The notes below the pieces were generated by a model. That model was not told where the DNA came from and ran no database searches. It saw nothing but the letters and a program-made list of their open reading frames with translations. From Poa pratensis (taxonomy: Eukaryota > Streptophyta > Magnoliopsida > Poales > Poaceae), in the NCBI GenBank assembly GCA_947311845.1, contig CAMZMU010000059.1:35842063-35906062 (forward strand): DNA of 64,000 bases. The letters run 5' to 3'. How positions within the stretch are numbered: position 1 is the stretch's first letter; every line of letters begins with the position of its first letter. Positions 32,958 through 43,981 of the stretch are shown here, piece by piece. The position numbers were made by a program, and so were the translations under genes.

Positions 32958-34011
32958 CCGCCCCTCCCGGGCCAGAGTCTCCGTCCGGACCGGAGTCTCC
33001 GGCCGTCTTGGAACGGAGTCTCCGGTGTAAGTTTTCCTGCAATAGCTCTTTTTCTGGGGACCTATAAAAAGGCCCCCCTTCTTCGCCAAAGAGTTAGCTC
33101 TTCCAAGCACGAAAATTCCCCCTCTCTCACCTCCATTGTTGACCTTGGAAAGCTTGCCCCTCTCTCAATTCCTCCCAAGATTCTTGTATATCTTTGAGCG
33201 ATTTGAGAGAGATCTAGATCTATATTTCCACCAATCCATCTCTCCTCTAAGTGAGGGGAACCTAGTGGATCTAGATCTTGAAATTCTTGTGTGGTTCTCT
33301 TCTTTGTTCTTCCTCTCTTCTCCCCCCATAAGCATTAGTTGCTTTTGGTGGGATTTGAGAGTGAAGGACTTGAGCACTTCTTGTGTTCTTGCCATTGCTT
33401 TTATGCATCGGTTTGTGCTCTCCACGAGGATTCGTGGAAGTGAAAGTTCGTGAGCTTGTTACTCTTGGGTCTTTGGACCATAGACGCCTTTGGTGGCGGT
33501 TGAGCCCTTTTGTGGCCACTTGGGAGCTCCCAATCCTTTTGTGGGTTGTGCCTCAAGATTGTTGTAAGGGACTCGATTTTCGCCCAAAAGGAAAATCAAT
33601 AGTGGAAGGTGAACCGAGCTTTTGGGCAAGGTTCATCGAGAATAGGGTGAGGCCATTTGTGACGTTTGAGTTTGAAACTCACATCCCTCCAACGAGACGT
33701 ACTCCCCTAAAAAGGAGGAACTCGGGAATACATCCTCGTCTTCGCGTGCCTCGGTTATTTCTATACCCGACCTCTTTACTTATGCACTTTACATTGTGAT
33801 AGCCTTCGTGCTTGAAGTATCCTTTATTGCTATCACCTTGTTGCTTGTCTTGTTTAGCATAAGTTGTTGGTGCACATAGGTGACCTAGTTTATTTAGGTT
33901 GTTGGCTTGTTAATTTAAACACCTAGTTTTATTCCGCAATTATCAAGCCTAAACCAAAAAGTTTTAAATGACCTATTCACCCCCCCTCTAGGCGACATCC
34001 TTGTCATTTCA

Positions 34012-35050
34012 ACAATAACATTAATTGCAAGTTGGGTTAAAGATTTGCGAAAAAGATGCTATATACACGCTATATTCGGAAATTTGTCTTTTTTCCCAGA
34101 AGTCCAGGAATAATTTTTGTGACCAAATTATTTAAACGAGTAGAATATTTGGTAATATTTTTTAGCATAATTTTTTTCAATTTTTTCAGTAAATTTTCAC
34201 GAAAAATAAATAAATGTTTCATTGAATTGAAAGTTTAATTTTCCTAATTAAATTTCATGATATTTAAAAATAATTTAATAATTCAGAAAAAAATCTGAAA
34301 CTTTCAGTTGTGTAAATATTACCAAATATTGCACCCGTACAAAAAATTGTGTCAGAGAATAACATTAATTGCAAACCTGGTTAAAGATTTGTCAAAAAAA
34401 TACTATATACACGCTATATTTGTCAGAATATTATTTTTTTTCCCAGAAGTTCAGGAATAATTTTTTGTGGCCAAATTATTTGAACGAGTAGAATATTTCG
34501 TAATGAGCGCAAATTTTTACAATTTTTTTGAACATCTTTAAATTTTTCGTATATCAGTTGCAATTGTCCCTTTGTGCCATTAGTCCCCGTGTGACATCAC
34601 AAATATTTCATAAAAAATTCGCACATGTAAAATATTTTCATGTGCACTTTATTTTTAAATATTTTTTCAATGAAGTTGAATAAAAATTCAAGAAATTTCA
34701 AAATTTGCCACCACATTCCAGTAATATGAAAACATATTAGAATATATTTTTGGAATAAATTTTTAAAAGGGTGTGTTCAAAACACGATGAAAATCCTTTA
34801 CAAATTATGAAAATTTGTGGTTTCCATACCATTTTCATAGTCAATTTTTGGATTTTTTAAAATATGCCCAATATTGGTCTGTTTTGAAGATCTCCTCACC
34901 AGGATCTCAAATATAAAAAAATATAAAAAATTGGACATTCGATTCAAAATATATACCCGATACAATATCTGAGAACGAGATTGAAAACGACGGATGGTTT
35001 GATAGACAAATTATCATAACTAAATTAATATCATCATATTTAAGTTTGAC
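34012..35050. mobile_element. Right arm of the AT-rich inverted-repeat element
   Basis: It continues the array of ~350-base units (from 34017 and from 34357) and then the inverted arm at about 34750-35040 that pairs with the left end of the window. It is non-coding. A Stowaway MITE sits at its outer edge, so the true end may lie a little beyond 35257. Confidence 0.55.
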
Positions 35051-35052
35051 TA

Positions 35053-35255
35053 CTTCCTCCGTCCTATCTAGGGCATAATTTTTGAATATCTTGCCACAAG
35101 GTGATATTTGATTGGTGGTAAAATCTTACATGTATTGGTGAGGAGGAAACCAGCCTCTAATTGAGATGAAATTAAATGTAATTGTGTCTAGGAGGTGGGG
35201 TGTTACGGGACAAATCATGTTTTAAATTATGCCCTGCGAGCGAAATAAGATGGAG
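35053..35255. mobile_element. Stowaway-like MITE
   Basis: It is flanked by TA (35051-35052 and 35256-35257). It begins CTTCCTCCGTCC and ends AAATAAGATGGAG, an imperfect inverted pair of the Stowaway consensus. About 203 bases, no coding capacity; it would be moved by a mariner-type transposase in trans. Confidence 0.75.
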
Positions 35256-35257
35256 TA

Positions 35258-35774
35258 ATTAAGTTCACTGAGCTTTTAATGCACATGCATATTAAACCCA
35301 TTAAATGTTATATGCTGTCTGTATGACATCAGCGCTCCGTATTTATACGATGGGTTGGCCGAAAACGCGTGAAAATGCTACATTGTCCACGGATCGCGAA
35401 GTCCTCGCGAGATCTCCGTGAAGTCCTCCCAGCCGTTCACAATCGGCCGGCCGAAAATGCTACCTTGTCCACAGATCGCGAAGTCCTGTCTCCATGTGCC
35501 AAAAGTTCCCGGACCTGGAAAGTCCCCGGACCTGGAGGACACCGCTATTTCTCTTAGCAAACTATTTATTTAGTTGGACTAAAAAAAACTATTTATTTAG
35601 TTTTGTTGTTTGTTTTTACTATAAGTTGGGTTTAAGTTGTGAGAAAATGGTTAAAGCGACTGAAGTGATACTTCACTTAGCAAAAAATAATCCTTGATAC
35701 TTCCACTTAGTGTAAAAAACGAGTGATACTTCCGAAAAACAAGAGCTAACGCACAAAAGTGATAATACCTCGGT
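35258..35774. other. Intergenic, with an 81-base partial tandem repeat
   Basis: AAAATGCTACATTGTCCACGG at about 35373 returns as AAAATGCTACCTTGTCCACAG at about 35454, each followed by ATCGCGAAGTCCT, so an ~81-base unit was duplicated. No gene seen in the rest. Confidence 0.5.
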
Positions 35775-35845
35775 TGCACCAGCCGGGAATCGAACCCGGG
35801 TCTGTACCGTGGCAGGGTACTATTCTACCACTAGACCACTGGTGC
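35775..35845 (-). tRNA. tRNA-Gly (anticodon GCC)
   Basis: Read on the minus strand the 71 bases start GCACCAG and end CTGGTGCA, closing the acceptor stem. The A box is TGGTCTAGTGGTAGAATAG, the anticodon loop is CTGCCAC with GCC, and the B box is GGGTTCGATTCCCG. No intron is present. The internal A and B boxes are the Pol III promoter. A TTTT run on the minus strand (complement of AAAA at 35755-35758) about 17 bases downstream may terminate transcription. It looks functional. Confidence 0.95.
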
Positions 35846-35971
35846 TCCACGTCTTAAATGTACTAAACGTATTAATTGGATTTTAAGATAGCTTAGCGTT
35901 ATACATTCACAAAGATCTGTTGAATACTGGGAGCTGATAAGATGTTACTTCATGTTATTGGATAAAAATTA

Positions 35972-36123
35972 CTTCCTCCGTATCAAAATATAAGTCGCAC
36001 TAGTCACTTACCACATATATGTATGTAGACATGTTTTAGTGCAATGTGAATCTTGCACTAAAATATGTCTACATACATGTGTGGTAAGTGACTAGTGCGA
36101 CTTATATTTTGACACGGAGGGAG
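35972..36123. mobile_element. Stowaway MITE with near-perfect inverted halves
   Basis: It is flanked by TA (35970-35971 and 36124-36125). The ends are CTTCCTCCGTATCAAAATAT and its reverse ending ACGGAGGGAG. The two halves pair over most of 152 bases, so a transcript would fold into a hairpin. It lies about 130 bases beyond the stop of the PEBP gene and could fall in or near its 3' untranslated region. Confidence 0.85.
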
Positions 36124-36254
36124 TACAAGGCTAGCCGCTGCCGTGCACGTACATAAAGGCACACCACGGAACAGGCCACACACACAATTCGCAAGAGATG
36201 CAAGAAGTAACAAACAGGTCAGACACACACAAACAGGGTGTCAAAATCCACAGA

Positions 36255-36848
36255 TCACCCATTGAACACGGCCGTGAGCTCTGCCTCCGCTAGCACGTGC
36301 CCTTCGATGGCGTCCATGACCTTAGCCGCCGTCACCTGCAAACAAAATCACAAACAATCAATAATCACACGATAAGTACTTAATGTTCAGAACAGAGTCG
36401 CGTCTGACGATTGTGCTCTCACCTTGTTCCCGAGGCTGAGTTCATCGTCAAGGGCATAGATCCTGAACTGGATGCGGTGGCCGTGGGAATCCGGGACGGG
36501 CCCGCGCCACCCGGGCTGCTTCCAGTCGTTGATCCCCTCCTGGACGCCGCTGTCGGTGCTGGCGTTGCCCCCGGCGCCGGAGAACCCCTCGGGCAGCCCC
36601 TTGATCTCGGGCGAGATGTTGGCGACCACCCAGTGCGTCCACGGCACGACGGGCCGCTCCGGCTCCGGCGCGTCGATGTCCTGCACCACCAGCGCCAGCG
36701 ACCGCGTGCCGTCGGGCACGCCGTACCACTCCAGCGGCGGCGAGATGTCCTTCTTCGCGCCCTGCCCCTCCAGCGTGTACTGCCGCGGCAGCCGCCCCTC
36801 GTGCGCCGCTACCGGGTGGCACACCAGCCTCAGGCTCTCCTGCGCCAT
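36255..36848 (-). CDS. PEBP-family protein (YbhB/YbcL type), two exons
   Basis: Exon 1 is 36848-36423 (142 codons, MAQESLRLV...). The GT-AG intron is 36422-36336. Exon 2 is 36335-36255 (26 codons plus stop, VTAAKVMDAIEGH...). The product of 168 residues has the phosphatidylethanolamine-binding fold: the ligand-pocket motif VVQDIDAPEPE (residues 54-64), PWTHWVVANI (69-78) and the second motif RGPVPDSHGHRIQFRIYAL (115-133). The length and the plain C-terminal helix fit the small bacterial-like UPF0098 branch found in plants rather than the FT/TFL1 flowering branch. The precise role is unknown; a cytosolic ligand-binding protein is likely. The ATG at 36848 is preferred over the upstream one at 37007 because family homology begins there. 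Very high GC in exon 1 is usual for grass genes. Confidence 0.88.
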
Positions 36849-36983
36849 GGCTGCACTTGCGATGTCGATCGACGACGACGAATCCTCTTGGCTGATTGAC
36901 ACTGGGACGAATGATTGCTCGAGATTGTTCTGGAAGTGCTGCGTGCGACGAGTGAAGTGAGTGGTCGCCGCGTGGTCGTGGGG

Positions 36984-36992
36984 TTTTAATAA
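36984..36992 (-). promoter_or_regulatory. TATA-like element of the PEBP gene
   Basis: On the minus strand TTATTAAAA lies 136 bases before the ATG at 36848. This leaves room for a start site near 36955 and a leader of about 100 bases. It is a candidate only. Confidence 0.4.
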
Positions 36993-37318
36993 GGAGGGGA
37001 GCGGCAATGGGAGGATAGTGACCGGCGGACGCGTGTCGCGGCGGTGCTGGGGTACGTGGAGTCGGCGCCGTGAGTACGGGAGGCGTGGCGTGCTCTCTGA
37101 ACTCCGGACGGCAATGGCGGGACCGGCATGAGAGGGAGATTTGAGAGGCTTGCACGTTTAGCCTCCAGTTAGTTAATCATCATCCTGTTTCTTGCTTTGT
37201 CCAGAAGAACTCCAGATGTCCCTCGTGCTTGCCTTTTCCGGGCGGAAGAAGGCGACACGAGATTGGAATTCGCTTCCTGCGAGCTCCTTCTTTTTTTTTA
37301 GCTTTTTTTTCGAGGGAC

Positions 37319-38189
37319 TCCTTTTTTTTAGCTTTTTTTTTTAGAATAGACAGGGACTTTATTCAACAGGCATCACCGTTGGAACAAAGTCAGGAGGGTC
37401 ACGTTCCAAAGCTCGGCCTTATCCTCTCCACCGCTACCGTTGAAGAGAGGCGAAGGCGAAGGCGATTTTTGGGGCGAACCCGTCGATCCACCGCGTCCGC
37501 GTCGCCGAGGCGTGGGATCTCTCTCCTCCGCCGGCTGCTTCGGCAGCGGGAGGGTGGGGGATTCCCGTCTCCGGCCTGTACATACGGTAGGGTAGGGTGG
37601 GATCCCCACCGGCGGCGCCTTGGAGGAGGTAGTGCTGGTGGTGGGGTGTTTGGTGTCGGCGCGACCTTCTCCGGCGGCGGAGCTCTGCGGGGCTCGTCTT
37701 CTTCGCGCGCGACTTGTGGGCGCTCGAGGCCTGGTGGGGTCCTTGAGCTCCCTTGCCTCCCGTCGGATCCGCGGTGGCGGCGGATCCGGTGGCTGGAAAC
37801 CGGAGCCAGGCGAGGCCGGCGGCTCCTCTCTTCGTCGGTTTCAAGATCGTCTTCGGCAAGGTGGAGGTGCAGGCGAGTGAGGGCGCTTGCCGTGGTCGTT
37901 TACCGGCATAAGTTCCGCCGCGGCGCGGCGGGCGGGCTCTGCGGCATCTTTCAACAAGGAGGGCGCTCTCAGGCAGTGGTAAGAAGGTGGTGGTTGGTCT
38001 TCGTCGCCGGCGTCGGTGGCGTTGCTGTGCTTCGCTCTGGTTCTTCTTCCCCTACGTATTGTACTCTCTCTTCTGTATTTGTGCCGTGTACTCTGTATGT
38101 GGTGCTGTGGTGTTGATTATACGTAGGCTTTTAAAAAAAAAAAGTCAGGAGGGTCACACAGCCACAGACGGCGCCTCCTTTTTTTAGCT
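37319..38189 (-). mobile_element. 5'-truncated LINE tail with a nested retroposon
   Basis: CTCCTTTTTTTTAGCT at 37319-37334 and CTCCTTTTTTTAGCT at 38175-38189 look like a target duplication. After the first comes a T run, then on the minus strand GAATAAAGTCCCTGTC, a LINE-like 3' end with a poly(A) signal and tail. Only about 100 bases of it exist; the remaining 738 bases are the insertion at 37403. A similar T-rich piece at 37290-37318 may be a further stub. Confidence 0.5.
37403..38140 (+). mobile_element. Retroposed sequence with poly(A) tail and 17-base target duplication
   Basis: AAAGTCAGGAGGGTCAC flanks the unit on both sides (37386-37402 and 38141-38157). The 3' end is an A run at 38133-38140. 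These are marks of LINE-type reverse transcription. The 738 bases are GC-rich at the start and stay open in one frame (to a stop at 38116), giving a basic Arg/Gly/Ser-rich sequence with no domain that I recognise. It may be a short non-autonomous LINE relative or a retroposed host transcript. Confidence 0.65.
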
Positions 38190-38307
38190 GCGTTACCGTT
38201 TGAACGAGCAGCTCCAATTGGGCTTAGAACATGCCCATAAGTTCCAGGCCATGATGGGCTATAATTGGCACCTGAAGCCCAGTCCTCTTATTTGTTCCAG
38301 CGCGGCA

Positions 38308-40123
38308 GGCCTATCTTTGATTCGTAGGATACAAAAAGTGTAGAAATAGGAATTGTTTAACTTAGCATTATTGGCAAAACAAGCGTGGAGGATTATAACA
38401 GATCCAAATTCACTTAGTGCTAGAATTCTAAAGGCAGCCTACTTTCCTAATGGTGATCTTATGCAAGCAGATTTGGGGAGCCGACCAAGTCAGATTTGGA
38501 GAGCCGACCAAGTCAGATTTGGAGAGCTGTAGTTGAGGGACGAGACGCACTGAAGCTCGGCCTGATTAAGCGGATTGGTAATGGAGCGAACACAAAGATC
38601 TGGCAGGATAATTGGATCCCGAGGAATTCAAGGATGCTACCGATCGCTGCACGTACTACTGATCCACCCATATTGGTGGCCGAGCTGATTGAGTGCTCGT
38701 CTGGTACGTGGAATGATGGAAAATTAGAACAGAACTTTATAGCTATGGATGTCGAGGCAATTAAATCCATTCCTATTTGCACATCACAGCAGGAGGATTT
38801 TTGGGCTTGGGAATTTGAAAAGACAGGTTTATTTACTGTCCGTTCTGCTTATCGAGTTCTAGTCCACACGAAAAAGGTACGGGAGGATTGGTTAGAAGGC
38901 AGACAATCAAGCTCTTCTTCGACTAATGAACATAAACTTTGGAGTAACATGTGGAGAGTCAAAGTACCCAGCAAGATTCGTGTTTTCTTGTGGAGATTAG
39001 CTCACCAAAGTATTCCCACAAACTCGGTTAGACATCACCGAAACATGACGACCACCCCAGCATGTAAATTCTGTCATGCTTCTGATGATGACTGGAGACA
39101 CTCACTATTGGACTGTGCAATGTCTCACAGTGTTTGGGCCCTTTTAGATGATGAGCTGGTTGAGCATATTTCAATTAATCGGTGCCGAGATGCCAAAGAG
39201 TGGATTTTCTTCTTGATCGAGTCGTTAACTCATCCTCAGTTGATTCAAATTGTAGTTACACTGTGGGCAATATGGTCTGCCCGTCGAAAGGCGATCCATG
39301 AAGATTTTTTCAGAGCCCGTTCTCCATCTTTAAATTCATAGAGAAATTTATATCTGACCTTAATCTTGCTGTGTCACCGTCACGGACTAGGATTCCTCAG
39401 CCTATTCGTTCGGTGGCATCGAGATGGGTTGCGCCGAGTGGAGATTATGTGAAGATAAATGTTGACGCTGCAGTGTGAGGTATGAAAACCGCGGTGTTTT
39501 GGCTGCAATATGCAGGAGTCGAGAGAGTGTTTATATGGGTGCGTCAGCTCTAGCTTGCCCTGGAATTTCTGATCCTGCAACTTTGGAAGCTATTGCTTGT
39601 CGGGAAGGTCTTGCCTTGGCCGCTGATCTTCAGATATCACGCTGCGTTGTGGCTTCAGATTGCTTGGAGGTGATAAATGCTATGAAGAAGAACTATCTCC
39701 CCAGATATGCGGTGGTGCTATAAGAGATTAGTAATAGAAAGGAAGCTTTCATGTCTGTTTGCTTTCGTCATGAAGGAAGAGCATCAAATGTCCACGCTCA
39801 TGAATTAGCACGTAGCCGGTAGCTCTGTAGATTTGGTACAAGGCCGTCGTTTATGGCTTCTGCACTCTCATGATACATCCATTGTACCTATGATTATTGA
39901 GTAATAAAGAGAACTTTACCCCTAAAAAAAAGGAGATTGGAATGTCATGACTAGTTGAATCCTTTGGAAGAGCAATTGTTTTTTATTACAAATAAAAAGT
40001 AAATGAATTGTAAAAAGAGGTTGAAGTGAATGGTAGATGAATGGTAGAACTCCTATAGGAAGTAGTACAATGATTCCTATGGGAAAAATTCCTATAGGAA
40101 CCAATCCTATGAATCAAACGACC
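38308..40123. mobile_element. Possible Harbinger/Tourist MITE split by a LINE
   Basis: GGCCTATCTTTGATTCGTAGG at the left and the reverse complement of GGTCGTTTGATTCATAGG at the right look like an inverted terminal pair of the kind seen in Harbinger-type MITEs. The LINE at about 38345-39930 fills the middle. Target duplications were not resolved. Confidence 0.35.
38345..39930 (+). pseudogene. 5'-truncated LINE: zinc-finger RT tail and RNase H
   Basis: Translation from about 38366 gives LAKQAWRIITDPNSL, a typical end of plant LINE ORF2. The zf-RVT region (frame 38496-39341) has VPSKIRVFLWRLAHQSIPT and the C-x2-C...H...C motif CKFCHASDDDWRH...DC. A cellular-type RNase H piece (39475-39723, LEAIACREGLALA, VVASDCLEV) follows after a frame break near 39342. 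A 23-base tandem duplication (GAGCCGACCAAGTCAGATTT unit at 38479-38525) adds another frameshift. The 3' end has AATAAAG at 39903 and a short A run at 39922-39931. RT itself is missing. Confidence 0.75.
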
Positions 40124-40193
40124 AATTTATTCTATAGAATAAACCTTTGAATCAGACGAGCCCTGAGAGTTAGGTCATTTTTGGCTGTGGGTG

Positions 40194-40610
40194 CAGCATG
40201 GTGTGGACGAGCATGGAAAGAAAGACTGAAAGTGAAGCATGGAACAGACATACAGCGGTGGGTGCAGCATGCTTTGGTGCACTGGGTAAATTTCTGCCTG
40301 CCTCGGCTTTAGTAACCGATGAAATTAACGACCATGCGACAATTGAGAACGCTATGGCTATCTCGGAAGGCCTAGCTCTGCCTCTCGACCTTTATATTTA
40401 GCGTGCTTGTCATTGTGTGGTCTCGGACTATCTTGGCTTGGTTCGCATATACAATAGGGAAACTCTTCCACCTACAGCTCTGCATGCGTGAAATTTCTCA
40501 TCTTCGCTCCTCGTTCTCCTCTTTGTATGTCGTTTATCAGCATAGCAATGCCAAACCTCGCAATTTTTCAGTTGACAATGCAGAAAGTGTAGTCTAGAGA
40601 AAGGAAAAAT
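40194..40610 (+). pseudogene. RNase H domain remnant of another LINE
   Basis: The plus-strand pieces at 40198-40401 (AACFGALGKFLPASALV, then TIENAMAISEGLALPLDL) and 40403-40600 (SLYVVYQHSNAKPRNF) match the RNase H end of plant LINEs in order. Frames change and the catalytic positions are partly lost. The A-rich end is not clear. Confidence 0.5.
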
Positions 40611-41270
40611 GTTTGTAACGCAGTATGGCAGGTTGTGTTGCCTCCCAAGCCTGGAGAATTTTAGTGGTTTGTAGATCCTTATATTCCCTGTAGGTTGTAG
40701 TGTGGGGTGTCCAAGCTTATGAGCAAAAACTGGTAGAGTTCGTTGTTTTTTGTTCCCTTTTAGCTGTAATTGTCGGTTTTTTAATACCAAATCGGGAGCG
40801 GCAAGCTCCTTAAGTTGATGAAAAACCTCACAATATTTCTACAAGTCTAATCCTATGACTGGCTTCTAAATTCCCTTCTATTATTAATGAATAAACAGCG
40901 GGTCTTCACTAACAATGTAATGATTTCTTCGCCAAAATAAACAAATAATTTCTTTTGCGGGATGATGATTAAATCTTCATTACTTATTAATAACCGGTCA
41001 TTCCTAAAAAGCAATTACCAAAAATTGCTATAAAATAATCAAACAACTACATGAGATGAAAGACATTGAAACAAATACGAATAACAAATATCACGGGTAA
41101 AATAAAAAGATGCACCAATGCTTTTCAAATAAATTATCCTTTTACATCTCGTCGCTATCTCTGGTGAAAAACTACAGAGAGACTAGATATACAAACTACG
41201 CACTAACTTCAAATATTTAATAAAGAGGCAAATGGACTTATGAACAGCGATTATAAGTTTTCTTTTACTT
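40611..41270. other. No gene seen
   Basis: AT-rich sequence without convincing frames, RNA genes or complete inverted-repeat elements. Confidence 0.5.
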
Positions 41271-42620
41271 GCGAACTATGCTAGCCTTTTACTTGCGAAC
41301 TATGCTAGCCTTGTAGGTTTTCTGCTTGCCTTTCTCTTCCTATTTCTGCCCCATAGGGGTGAATAAGTGCTCAACTAGGGAGTCATTTAGGTTGGCACCC
41401 GACTTGGTGTAATATCCTGACTCTTCATAATTTTGGCAATACAATTTTTTCCAATTGTGTCACTATTTATGCGTTGTGTTCAAAAGAATAGAGTGTAAGA
41501 AAAACATAGGAAACTTTCTTTTGGTCTCAGTTTCAATAAAAAACACAAAGAAATTACAATCCGCCTTGTCTTCTTTGTCAAAATTTCTACGTATAACGCC
41601 ATAATAAACGAAACCAAACTCTTTAGTGGCATAATCACATTGTTATTATGCCTTTTCATGTTTTTTTGATTTATTTGACCATGTCTATTAGGATTCCCGT
41701 GTTTTTCATATTCGTGTGAGCCAAACTCCCAAGTTCACATAATTCACGTGTTTTTCAATCCTCTATTTTGCATCTATCCCTATCGCATTCCTATGTTTAT
41801 GTATGCTTTCATAATCTCATAAACCTAACTGGCCCTTAGTTGAGTCTATGTAGATGTTTGGAGTTGGCGGGAGTCCCACGTTATCACCGTGTTTTTACCG
41901 AAAGAGGCACGTTACCAGAAAAAAAAAGCAACGGTTATTAGGTTTTGGCAAGCATTCTCTTTCATAGGCATAGTAGTGTGTTCTCTCTGAAAAATAAGGC
42001 TCATACTCCTTTCTCTTGTGTGGTTTTGTACAACCATATCCCTTAAGTAATGGGCACGATGATTGTTCAGTTATGTATTGATTTATTTCCATCATTTTAT
42101 ACTTGCACTAATCACAACGTTCAGATCAGCTGGTTCTTAGCAAACTACCTTTTACCTGTTAGGCTGTTCTTTATTGTTTCTCAACACAAAGAAAGATTTG
42201 GTTCAACCGGCGCGTATTTACCACTTTCTGCCCTTTCGTACTCACGCCTTGATCGAAGAGCGCTAGGTAAATCCGTCCCGTTCCGTTGGTCCACCATCAC
42301 AACCCATGAATCTATCTATCCTGGAGGCGAGGCAGGTACTTGGTCAGATCAAGTTGATCTGACAAAACCACATCCATTCCATCGTGCACAGTGGTCACAC
42401 GAACGAACCAGCTGCTACTTTCGTAGCAGACATGCACTCACACGGCTTGCAACTAGTCCACCTGACCTGTATATACCCTCTTCATGATCTCCAACACCAA
42501 CAGACCGACTCACGCATCATCCGATAAAACAAGGCCACCAACGCAACGACCCGTCCAATCGCATCGATCGCACAACAACCTTGTTCGGCATGCGTCGACA
42601 TTGGCTAACTGGCCGGTGGA

Positions 42621-43802
42621 AAATAGTATTGTTACCAGACCCCCGCGTCGTCCGCATCAGGCGACTCGGGGGAGCCCTACCACCTCGGCCGCCGGCCACC
42701 CCTCACCGACCTCCCTCCTCCCCCCTCCCCCCTCCCCCCTCCCCCCCCCCCCATCGTCGGAGGTCGTCCTACGGCGGACGGCGGCGGTGGGGCGCCCTTC
42801 CCGTTTTGTTTTAGCTGAGCCCGAGGCAGTCTTCTCACAATCCATTGATCGATCCGATCTGAACTCATCGGTCGGCCGGCCAAGGACGATCCAAGTGCCA
42901 GGCCGCGTGCTGCGTGCATGTGCATGGTGGATCGATGCATCCTGCCTCACATGCATGTTGCATAGCTTGCTGCTCCAGCCTCGTGCGTTCAGCTCCGACG
43001 TAGATCGGAAGGCAGGAGAACAGAGGCAACAACGCAGGAAGGCGGCACCAGATCATGAGGCTGGCGACACAGATTAGTGTATCTGGATCATGAGGTCGGC
43101 GACATGATGGTGGCGGTCAGGTAACATTCCAATTTGTCGGCACTATGAGGTACGCCATGCCATTAGCTGCGATTACCCTGGTGCTGACAATGATGGGGAA
43201 TTTGAAGATGGTTGTGCCGGACGACTAGTGGATCTCGATGGCTCATGTCGAGTTAGAGATTACAAGTGATGATGGAGTGATGACGGAGGCGAATCCGGAT
43301 GTGGTGAAGACTGTGAACCGGATGATCGGTGTTTTGCAGCAGTCTTGGCAAGCGGGGGCGGCAACACAGGATGACTTCTTCTAGGTGGTGCTCTTTGGGC
43401 ACACAGTTTCGACTTCCGGGGTGGAAACCCTAGGTCTGACCTTCACTGGTTGTACCTGGCAATGACGGACTTTCTTCTTGTCTCCTTGTTGAAGGCCTTG
43501 TCTGAAATTTAGTCGGACTTTCTTCCGGGTGAAAACCCTTGATCCGTGATCAGAGCGACAACGGTGTTTGTACACGGTTTCCTTCTTGGAGGCGTCGGTT
43601 TTGGAGAACCTTTTTTGAAGTCCGGGTGTGGCCTCTGGTGGTGGTAGTTCCTGCTGCTTGGCTGATATGTTCGGCGGGTGTTTTTGTTTTTTGTTTGGCT
43701 GTGTGCATCCTTAATGTCCCGACTAGCTCTTGACGTTATGGTGTTGCAGAGGCTGGGTGTAATTGATATTTGCTTAGTATTAATATATTCTCTTTATCAA
43801 AA
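42621..43802 (+). mobile_element. Non-autonomous LINE-type retroposon
   Basis: It is flanked by AACTGGCCGGTGGA (42607-42620) and AACTGGGCGGTGGA (43803-43816). It ends in ...CTTTATCAAAA, a typical plant LINE tail. Copies 2 (57611-57640) and 3 lack it. Its 5' part has a C-rich run (42717-42752) and a proline-rich frame at 42640-42812; no RT or endonuclease domain is visible, so it is either truncated inside or a short non-autonomous form. Confidence 0.75.
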
Positions 43803-43972
43803 AACTGGGCGGTGGAGGAGAGGAACTAGCCAGATGCTACTTGCGTCCATGATGGAAACTGTGCGCAAAGGACGAGGTGGCTAAGACATGGCGCTTTTGC
43901 TTTCGCTCCCACAGCTAGGCCGCACTCCACCCAGATACATGCAGCTAACCTCGATCGACAGGGCAGGCAATC

Positions 43973-43981
43973 CCCTATATA
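43973..43981 (+). promoter_or_regulatory. TATA-like sequence kept only in copy 1
   Basis: CCTATATATGCGCC here stands against CCTTTGCTCCTTTCCC in copies 2 (57876) and 3 (62937). The surrounding sequence is otherwise well matched. It could be a core promoter of an ancestral gene; the LINE at 44042 now follows only about 60 bases downstream. Confidence 0.3.

Larger units (their letters stand above)
1109..34011 (+). mobile_element. Solo-LTR-like unit, ~2.16 kb net, split by element A
   Basis: The unit begins TGAAAGTGCATGAG at 1109 and ends GTCATTTCA at 34011. It is flanked by the five-base duplication ACAAT (1104-1108 and 34012-34016). Without the nested insertion it consists of 1109-2223 plus 32963-34011, about 2164 bases. 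It has TG...CA ends, a TATA-like CCTATAAAAAGG near 33061 followed by a transcribed-looking region, and no gag or pol domain. This fits a solo LTR left by recombination between the two LTRs of a parent element. The C-run followed by TCTAGGCGACATCC near the 3' end is reminiscent of long Copia LTRs, but I cannot name the family. Confidence 0.7.

Noticed and set aside
37229..38116. 295-residue frame as a host gene
   Set aside because: It begins before the retroposon border at 37403 and runs across a target duplication, so it cannot be one natural gene; no domain seen.
42484..43077. 197-residue proline-rich frame as a gene
   Set aside because: It crosses the left border of the retroposon at 42621 and includes a C homopolymer; low-complexity chance frame.
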